Shown here: positions 58,592 through 64,000 of the stretch, piece by piece
Layout of the letters: every line of letters begins with the position of its first letter
How positions within the stretch are numbered: the stretch's first letter is position 1
Source of the DNA: Granulicoccus phenolivorans DSM 17626 = NBRC 107789 = JCM 15570
GTDB lineage: Bacteria; Actinomycetota; Actinomycetes; Propionibacteriales; Propionibacteriaceae
DNA: 64,000 bases
Direction of reading: 5' to 3'
Assembly: GCF_000423085.1 (NCBI RefSeq)
Contig: NZ_KE383974.1
Span: 1 to 64,000, forward strand
Program-made: the position numbers and the translations under genes
The notes under the pieces: model-generated
What the model was told of the DNA's origin: nothing
The model's database searches: none
What the model saw: the letters and a program-made list of their open reading frames with translations, nothing else

Positions 58592-60337
58592 TCAGCTGAA
58601 CACGTACTCGCCGGGTGCATCGCCGGTCGCGGGGTACTTCTCGCTGCCCATCGGGGGCGGTGCCTGGAGGGCGCCGGCCCGCTTGGCGGACCACACCGCC
58701 CAGTCCTCCCACCAGGACTTCGCCTGGTGCTCGGCGCTGGAGCGCCACTGTTCGGCATCGGTCGGCAGCTTGGGCTGCTGGCCCGCGGGATCGCCCACGA
58801 CCTCGATCCAGGCCTTCTTGCTCGGCGGGTTGACGATGCCGGCGATGTGACCACCGCTGGCCAGCACGTAGCGGGTCTGGCCGCCCAGGTGCTTCACCCC
58901 GTCGAAGGAGCCGGTCCACGGCACGATGTGATCCTTGATCGCACCGATGATGTAGACGTCGTTGGTGACCTTGCCCAGCGAGAGCTTCTGGCCGTTCATC
59001 ACCAGTTCGCCGTTGGCGAGCGCGTTCTGGCCGTACAGCAGGGTCAGGTACTCCGAGTGCATCCGCGCCGGCATCCGGGTGGCGTCCTCGTTCCAGACCA
59101 GCAGGTCGAACGCGGGCGGCTCCTCGCCCAGCATCCAGCGGCTCACCCAGTAGGAGAAGATCAGGTCCTGGGCCCGGAGCAGGTCGAAGGTGCCGGCCAT
59201 GTCGGTTCCGTCGAGGTAGCCCTGGGTGTCCATCAGGGTGTCGAGCTTGTAGACCGTCTCCGGGTCCGACATCAGGCCCAGGTCACCGGTGTTGGTGTAG
59301 TCCAGCAGGGTGTTGACCAGGGTGATGTTGCCGACCCGATCGTCGCCCTTGGCCCGCAGGTAGGACAGCGCGATCATCGACATCGCGCCGCCGAGGCAGA
59401 CGCCGAGCAGGTCGATCTTCTTGGCGCCGGTGATGTCCTCGACCACATCGAGCGCGGTCAGCACGCCCTTGTTCATGTAGTCCTCGAAGGAGGTGTCGCG
59501 CATCGAGGAGTCCGGGTTGCGGTAGGAGATCATGAACACGGTGCGGTTGTGCTTGTTCGCCCACTCCGCCAGGCTGCGGCCCGGGTTGAGGTCCATGATG
59601 TAGTACTTGTTGATCCACGGCGGGGTCATCAGCAGCGGGACCTCGTGCACCTGCTCGGTGAGCGGGGTGTACTGGAGCACCTCGATCAGGTCGTTCTTGA
59701 ACACGACCTTGCCCTTGCTGGAGGCCATGTTCTCACCGACGGTGAAGGCGTCCTCGTCCACCCGCTGCGGGCGGCCCTGTCGAGTGGTCATGTCCTCGAA
59801 GAAGTACTTCGCGCCCTGGGCCAGGCTCTTGCCGCCGGTCTCGAAGGTCTTGACCGCCACGTCCGGGTTGGTCAGCGCGGAGTTCGACGGCGACAGCATG
59901 TCCATCATGACGCGCGCGAACTGGCGCGTCTTGCGGGCCTTGAAGTCGTCGGCGGCGCCGGCGTCGATGAGGTTCTCCAGATACTCATCGGTGGCCAGCC
60001 AGTTCTGCAGCAGCGTGTAGTAGAACGCGTTCTTGGTCCAGGCGGTGTTGTGCCAGCGGCGATCCTTCTCCGGGATCGGCAGCGCACCGCTGGTCTTGGC
60101 CCCGGTGGCCACCGATGCCGAGGACAGCGGCACGCTGGCCAACTGGGTGAGGTACTTCATCGTGGCGCTGGTGACGGCCAGCGGGTTCATCGTGGCGTGC
60201 CAGGCCACATTTCCGGCGGACTCGAACCAGCCCACCGGGTCGACCTTGGCCTTCACCTTGCGGCGTACGCCCTGCAGCGGCTTGAGCGGCTGGGCCAGTT
60301 GCTGGCGCAGCGCTTCGAACATATCCATGTTGGTCAC
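58592..60337 (-). CDS. phaC: polyhydroxyalkanoate synthase (class I-like PhaC)
   Basis: PhaC polymerises (R)-3-hydroxyacyl-CoA into polyhydroxyalkanoate. The 581-residue protein has the PhaC N-terminal helical domain, the nucleophile Cys314 in GVCLGGAMS, catalytic Asp469 (GAIKDHIVPW) and His497 (ASGGHIAGI), and the TPPWINKYYIMDLNP motif. Length and single-gene organisation fit class I. The GTG start overlaps the stop of the MaoC hydratase gene by 2 nt. A granule-coating phasin lies next on the same strand but after a gap with its own operator. Confidence 0.94.
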   Translation of the reverse strand: MTNMDMFEALRQQLAQPLKPLQGVRRKVKAKVDPVGWFESAGNVAWHATMNPLAVTSATMKYLTQLASVPLSSASVATGAKTSGALPIPEKDRRWHNTAWTKNAFYYTLLQNWLATDEYLENLIDAGAADDFKARKTRQFARVMMDMLSPSNSALTNPDVAVKTFETGGKSLAQGAKYFFEDMTTRQGRPQRVDEDAFTVGENMASSKGKVVFKNDLIEVLQYTPLTEQVHEVPLLMTPPWINKYYIMDLNPGRSLAEWANKHNRTVFMISYRNPDSSMRDTSFEDYMNKGVLTALDVVEDITGAKKIDLLGVCLGGAMSMIALSYLRAKGDDRVGNITLVNTLLDYTNTGDLGLMSDPETVYKLDTLMDTQGYLDGTDMAGTFDLLRAQDLIFSYWVSRWMLGEEPPAFDLLVWNEDATRMPARMHSEYLTLLYGQNALANGELVMNGQKLSLGKVTNDVYIIGAIKDHIVPWTGSFDGVKHLGGQTRYVLASGGHIAGIVNPPSKKAWIEVVGDPAGQQPKLPTDAEQWRSSAEHQAKSWWEDWAVWSAKRAGALQAPPPMGSEKYPATGDAPGEYVFS

Positions 60338-60828
60338 TCCTGACCCGCCACTTCACCGTAGTAGCGGAAAATGAACTGGGCGATGCAGGCCGGCTTCTCC
60401 GAGCCGGGTACACCGATGGTGGCAGTGAGGGTGGCCTGGAGCGCCCCCTTGGCTTCGGTCACATCGTCAATCTTAATGACCGCCGAAACCTCCGACCCGG
60501 CCTTGACCGGGGACAGGAAGCGGACCTTGTTCAGGCCCATGTTGATCACCTGGGTGGTCTCGGTGACCTCCAGCGCGGAGAACATGAAGCGGCTGATCAG
60601 GGAGAGGGTGAGGAAGCCGTGCGCGATCGTGCTGCCGAAGGGGCTCTCGGCCGCGGCGCGCTCGGGGTCGACGTGGATCCACTGCTCATCCTCGGTGACC
60701 TTGGCAAAGCCATTGATCCGCTCCTGGGTGATCAGGACCGGAGTGGAGTGGAACTCGGCGCCGACGGACTCTGGCAGCTTGCTCAGCGGCACCTGAGTCG
60801 GGCCGGTGGACTGAGGTGTCTCGGACAT
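60334..60828 (-). CDS. MaoC-like (R)-specific enoyl-CoA hydratase
   Basis: The 164-residue protein from ATG 60828 (MSETPQSTGP) has the single hot-dog fold hydratase-2 motif with Asp47 and His52 (FAKVTEDEQWIHVDPERA) and the SPFGSTIAHGFLTLSL segment, as in NodN/PhaJ-type hydratases. PhaJ-type enzymes turn beta-oxidation enoyl-CoA into (R)-3-hydroxyacyl-CoA for PHA synthesis. Its stop overlaps the start of phaC, which supports this role. The alternative is a dehydratase of another pathway. Confidence 0.87.
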   Translation of the reverse strand: MSETPQSTGPTQVPLSKLPESVGAEFHSTPVLITQERINGFAKVTEDEQWIHVDPERAAAESPFGSTIAHGFLTLSLISRFMFSALEVTETTQVINMGLNKVRFLSPVKAGSEVSAVIKIDDVTEAKGALQATLTATIGVPGSEKPACIAQFIFRYYGEVAGQE

Positions 60829-61002
60829 GGAAGGCCTTCCCATCGTGAGGGGTCGACAGCGACCCGTGGACTTTCGTCATTGTTTCGGACGGTAGGTGCG
60901 ATGTCCATCACAACCGGAGCTCAGTGGAACAGGTCACAATCGCCGGGATCGGGCGTGGGCTGCGGACGGGACCTGTCCGGGTGGCGGCCCAGCGTCGCAG
61001 GC

Positions 61003-62163
61003 ATGGAAACCCTTGAGACAGCAGTTACTCCGTTCACCCTCTGTGTCCCGGAAGCGTCGCTGGTTGCCCTGAGGGACCGCCTGCGGCAGACCCGCTGGCC
61101 GCTGGAGGATCCCGGCACCGGATGGGATCACGGCGTGCCGGTGGCGTACGCCCGGGACCTGGCGGCGTACTGGGCCGACGGGTTCGACTGGCGCGCCCAG
61201 GAGCGCCGGATCAACGCGGTGCCCCAGTTCACCACCCGGATCGATGGGCACGACGTCCATTTCTTCCATGTCCGCTCCGCGCAGGCGGACGCGACGCCGC
61301 TGCTCCTGCTGCACGGTTGGCCCGGGGCGCCGACGGAGTTTCTGCCGATGATCGGGCCGTTGGTCGATCCGCTCGCGTACGGCGGGGATGCCGGCGAGGC
61401 GTTCGACGTGGTCGTGCCCACCATCCCGGGATTCGGGATCTCGGGTCCGGCGATCGGTTGGCAGCCCGACCGGGCGGCCGAGGCGATGGTCGCGCTGATG
61501 GCCCGACTGGGCTACCGGCGCTACGTGGTGCACGGTTATGACGCCGGTGCCCTGATCGGGCGGAGGATGGGGCTGCTCGATCGCGACCACCTGATCGGAT
61601 TGCACCTGACCGACGTGTTGGGGGGAGAGTCGCTGACCGCCGAGACCGCCGACCCGTCCGATCCCGTCGAGGCCCGGGCGGTGCAGAATGCGATGCGGTA
61701 TGAGTACGAGCTCGGCGGATACGCGATGGTCCAGTCCACCCGGCCGCAGTCGCTGGGGATGGCGCTGACCGACTCTCCGGTGGGGTTGCTCACCTGGCTG
61801 GTGGAACGGTTCCAGGACTGGTCGGCCGCGGAGAAGAATCCCGAGGACGTGTTCACCCGGGACCAGATGTTGACCACCGTCAGTATCTACTGGCACTTCG
61901 CCACGATCTGGTCCTCGATGCGCTACTACAAGGAGATGGCGGGAGTCTGGGGTGTCGAGCCCGAGATCTCGGCGGCCCCGCTGGCGATCGCGATGATGCC
62001 GGAGGATCTGGGGGTCCCGGTGCCGCGGGTGATCCGGCAGCACAACAACCTGGTCCGCTGGGTCCGATTGGACCGGGGTGGGCACTTCGCCGGGTGGGAG
62101 CAGCCCGGGCTGATGGTTGCCGACCTGCGGGCTGCGGTGCCGGAACTTCGGGCTGCGGGGTGA
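61003..62163 (+). CDS. epoxide hydrolase (EPHX1-like N-terminal domain family)
   Basis: The 386-residue protein has the microsomal-type epoxide hydrolase layout: an N-terminal domain (FTLCVPEASLVALRDRLRQT, then RWPLEDP), the oxyanion motif HGWPGAP at about residue 105, nucleophile Asp180 in VVHGYDAGAL (the usual xDWG with Ala for Trp), and catalytic His in DRGGHFAGWEQP. ATG 61003 follows a weak ribosome binding site; the frame is open upstream but only antisense to the MaoC gene. It is divergent from the phaC operon. Substrate is unknown. Confidence 0.88.
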   Translation: METLETAVTPFTLCVPEASLVALRDRLRQTRWPLEDPGTGWDHGVPVAYARDLAAYWADGFDWRAQERRINAVPQFTTRIDGHDVHFFHVRSAQADATPLLLLHGWPGAPTEFLPMIGPLVDPLAYGGDAGEAFDVVVPTIPGFGISGPAIGWQPDRAAEAMVALMARLGYRRYVVHGYDAGALIGRRMGLLDRDHLIGLHLTDVLGGESLTAETADPSDPVEARAVQNAMRYEYELGGYAMVQSTRPQSLGMALTDSPVGLLTWLVERFQDWSAAEKNPEDVFTRDQMLTTVSIYWHFATIWSSMRYYKEMAGVWGVEPEISAAPLAIAMMPEDLGVPVPRVIRQHNNLVRWVRLDRGGHFAGWEQPGLMVADLRAAVPELRAAG

Positions 62164-62693
62164 GCCGGGGCGGGTCGTTGGGGCTTCCGGGGCTGGACTC
62201 GTGGTTCCGGCGATGGGCTCGTGGTTCCGGCGATGGAACCGGCGGACTCGGCGGTCGTGCGATGCTTCCGGCGGTCCGGCGACAACGCTGATCAACCCGC
62301 ATGCGGTGCAGCAGTCGCGTGAGCCCGTTGGCAGCGCCGGATAGGCAGATCCATCGCCGGACGACCGGACCTGATGCGGGCCGGTGTCCCAGGGGGCGTT
62401 GCGGGGCGGCGGTGCATGTACTCGAACTCGCGCCCGGACGGATCCACCGGTGAAGCGATGATTCACTGGTGGAGTAACCGATCCACTGGGGGACCAGCGG
62501 ATCCACCGGCGAGACAGTCGAATCCGCCGCGGCTGGGCTGATGCCATCACCGGCCGCCGGGCGAATCGGGCCGCCGGGCGAATCGGGCCGCCGGGTCAAT
62601 CGGGGCGCTGTGGGCTGCCGGGTGAATCGGGGCGTCGGGTGACTCGGGCCGCCGGGTGAACGGGCCGGTGGGGGAAACAGCGTCGGGGCGGAG
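62164..62693. repeat. GC-rich non-coding tract with short repeats
   Basis: No gene is supported on either strand. Visible are GTGGTTCCGGCGATGG-type words (62200-62240), GATCCACYGG words (62440-62510) and repeats of GAATCGGGCCGCCGGG (62570-62650). Confidence 0.5.
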
Positions 62694-62810
62694 ATGCAGC
62701 GTTGGTCCGGGACACTGAGCTTCGGGGCGCCGGGACGCTCTTTGCCCCGTGTGGACGCTCCTTGCCCTGGTGGACGCTGGGTGACCTGCCCGACACGGGT
62801 GCCACCCCGG
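62694..62810. repeat. 118-bp repeat, copy A (GGACGCT type)
   Basis: ATGCAGCGT...CTTCGGGGCGCC...GGACGCTC...GGACGCTGGGTGACC...GACACGGGTGCCAC. A near-identical copy lies at 62886-63004 and a partial one at 63350-63398. It carries the CTTCGGGGCGCC core of the hairpin repeats at 35-36 kb. Confidence 0.8.
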
Positions 62811-62881
62811 CGTCGGGGGCGGGGGAGCCGGCGTCGGGGCGGGGGAGCCGGCGTCGGGGCGGGGGAGCCGGCGTCGGGGGC
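62810..62881. repeat. 20-bp tandem repeat
   Basis: GCGTCGGGGCGGGGGAGCCG repeated three and a half times with only one variant base; it sits between the two 118-bp copies. Confidence 0.85.
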
Positions 62882-62885
62882 GGAC

Positions 62886-63004
62886 ATGCAGCGTCGGTCC
62901 GGGGCACTGAGCTTCGGGGCGCCCGGACGCTCCCTGCCCCGCGTGGACGCTCCTTGCCCCTGTGGACGCTGGGTGACCTGCCCGACACGGGTGCCACTCC
63001 GGCG
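62886..63004. repeat. 118-bp repeat, copy B
   Basis: Second copy of 62694-62810, same orientation, with scattered substitutions. No gene is supported within it. Confidence 0.8.
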
Positions 63005-63041
63005 CGGGGCCCGGGGAGGGGGTGGGGCCCCTGCCGGCCAG

Positions 63042-63202
63042 CACGATGTGGCCCCCGGGCGAGTTCCCGCGACGGTTGCGGGCTCGCGGCGACGGAAGAG
63101 GTTTCCCGCACCTGCTGGGACGCCCGCGAGTTCGGCGCTGTCGTCGCGGAGTGAACGACTCCGTCGCAGGAGGCCGGGCGGTGACTTTGCTGTCGCGGGA
63201 AG
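63042..63202. repeat. 161-bp direct repeat with TTCCCGCGACGG ends, copy 1
   Basis: CACGATGTGGCCC...GAGTTCCCGCGACGG...GTTTCCCGCACCTGCTGGGA...GCGGAGTGAACGACTCC...GCTGTCGCGGGAAG. The ends carry the complementary words TTCCCGCGACGG and TCGCGGGAAG, and GGAGT-GAACG-ACTCC can pair. Same general plan as the array at 47 kb. Confidence 0.8.
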
Positions 63203-63350
63203 GGTACGCCCCCAGGTTCCATCGCGGGAAGGCGTACGCGACGAGGTTCCGTCGCGCGAAGGCGTACGCGACGAGGTTCCGTCGCGGGAAGGCGTACGCG
63301 ACGAGGTTCCATCGCGAGAAGGCGTACGCGACGAGGTTCCGTCGCGGGAG
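63192..63350. repeat. 30-bp tandem repeat, five copies
   Basis: RTCGCGGGAAGGCGTACGCG followed by ACGAGGTTCC, exact 30-bp period at 63221, 63251, 63281 and 63311, with a diverged first unit at 63192 and a partial last one. The period equals that of the 47-kb array, and units begin with the same TCGCGGGAAGG word. Confidence 0.88.
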
Positions 63351-63403
63351 GACGCTCCTTGCTCCTGTGGACGCTGGGTGACCTGCCCGACACGGGTCGG
63401 GGC

Positions 63404-63564
63404 CACGATGTGGCCCCGGGCGAGTTCCCGCGACGGCTGCGAGCTCGCGGCGACGCAAGAGGTTTCCCGCACCTGCTGGGACGCCCGCGAGTTCGGCGCT
63501 GTCGTCGCGGAGTGAACGACTCCATCGCGGGACGTCGGGGCGGTGATTTTGCTGTCGCGGGAAG
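63404..63564. repeat. 161-bp direct repeat, copy 2
   Basis: Second copy of 63042-63202 about 362 bp downstream, same orientation and length, with most differences in the outer third. Both copies lack coding potential. Confidence 0.8.
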
Positions 63565-63913
63565 ACGTACGAGGCGATCTCCTGTCGCACGACGCACGAC
63601 CCATCGCGGGAACAGAGTTGTGACTGGTTGAGCGGGACGCCGAACGGGCTGATCCCCGGAAAGCGCTCGCCATGAGGCCCATCGGGGCAAGTCGGAAAGG
63701 CCGCCGCGCCCGCTCGGATCGTTCGCGCCACGGTTACTGCGGTAGATTGCACCCGGCCCCGCACCGCCCGGACTCCCACCCGAGCGCCCGGCGGACCCCC
63801 GCCGAGCGCCTGACGGACTCCCGCCCGAGCCCCTCACGCGCCCCCGCCGAGCCCCCGCCCGGCACCGGCCGGCCGCCCGGCCCAGCCCCCGACCGGGTGC
63901 CCGACCCCGCGAT
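63565..63913. other. non-coding, C-rich stretch
   Basis: No gene or clear repeat family is seen. From about 63764 to 63900 the plus strand is an almost pure CCCG/CCGAGC-rich tract, which may fold or stall but gives no credible protein. Confidence 0.4.
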
Positions 63914-63943
63914 TTGGCACGACCGGGATTCTCTGTCTAAGAT
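63914..63943 (+). promoter_or_regulatory. strong sigma-A-type promoter at the window end
   Basis: TTGGCA at 63914-63919 and TAAGAT at 63938-63943 are separated by 18 bp, reading out of the window to the right. Its strength and the position after the str operon suggest the promoter of the S10 ribosomal protein operon; the gene itself lies outside the window. Confidence 0.55.
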
Positions 63944-64000
63944 TGACGGGTTGCTCCGACAGGGATCGCCGGGGCTACTGCGTCGCACTGTCCACCGGTT

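Noticed and set aside
61880-63837. Long open frames (up to 600 codons) across the 62-63.8 kb repeats
   Set aside because: They stay open because repeat periods of 30 bp are multiples of three and stop codons are rare at this GC content; translations are tandem Arg/Pro/Ser peptides such as SRDGTSSRTP.

Overview
The window is chromosomal DNA from a high-GC actinobacterium. Codon use is strongly G/C at third positions and GTG starts are common. Lineage markers include a mycothiol-dependent maleylpyruvate isomerase family protein, an F420/LLM-type oxidoreductase, LGFP repeats and WXG100-type small proteins. No 16S gene is present, so family-level placement (something like Propionibacteriales) is inference only.

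Layout: (1) 0.4-8.2 kb: rpoB-rpoC with a strong terminator. (2) 8.3-22.8 kb: an acyl-CoA dehydrogenase, RNA-modification genes (TrmL, RluA family), a beta-oxidation operon (3-hydroxyacyl-CoA dehydrogenase, acyl-CoA dehydrogenase, thiolase, plus a possible 37-aa membrane peptide), a divergent enoyl-CoA hydratase followed by a truncated CoA-transferase gene, MarR, RpiB, a CGNR regulator divergent from a hydrolase, a secreted LGFP/CAP protein and an MFS transporter. (3) 22.8-28.5 kb: a repeat-filled gap, then the str operon rpsL-rpsG-fusA-tuf. (4) 28.5-46.1 kb: a complete multicomponent phenol hydroxylase operon (dmpKLMNOP type, minus strand) with a second orphan dmpM upstream, and a catechol meta-cleavage pathway in two plus-strand blocks (dmpB-dmpE-dmpH and dmpF-dmpG-dmpC-SDR-tautomerase) around an IclR regulator. 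Together these would convert phenol to catechol, 2-hydroxymuconic semialdehyde, 4-oxalocrotonate, 2-oxopentenoate, 4-hydroxy-2-oxovalerate, then pyruvate and acetyl-CoA. The tautomerase gene carries a 1-nt frameshift. (5) 46.2-50.4 kb: a mycothiol-type isomerase, a conspicuous 30-bp repeat array with two hairpin cores, two LLM oxidoreductases and PPK2. (6) 50.5-52.8 kb: an orphan ESX-like cassette with HNH nuclease toxin, SMI1/KNR4 immunity protein, YbaB-like protein, WXG100-like protein and a CpnT-N-terminus-like membrane protein as five separate genes. (7) 52.9-62.2 kb: treY and a polyhydroxyalkanoate locus (phaC, MaoC hydratase, phasin, depolymerase-like hydrolase, XRE regulator) plus an epoxide hydrolase. 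(8) 62.2-64 kb: repeat-dense non-coding DNA ending in a good sigma-A-type promoter, possibly that of the S10 ribosomal operon.

Several families of intergenic repeats recur through the window, always outside genes. The most interesting material is the split ESX toxin cassette, the 30-bp repeat/hairpin arrays at 47 and 63 kb, the orphan dmpM copy, and an exact 19-bp motif shared by the phenol hydroxylase and catechol dioxygenase upstream regions.
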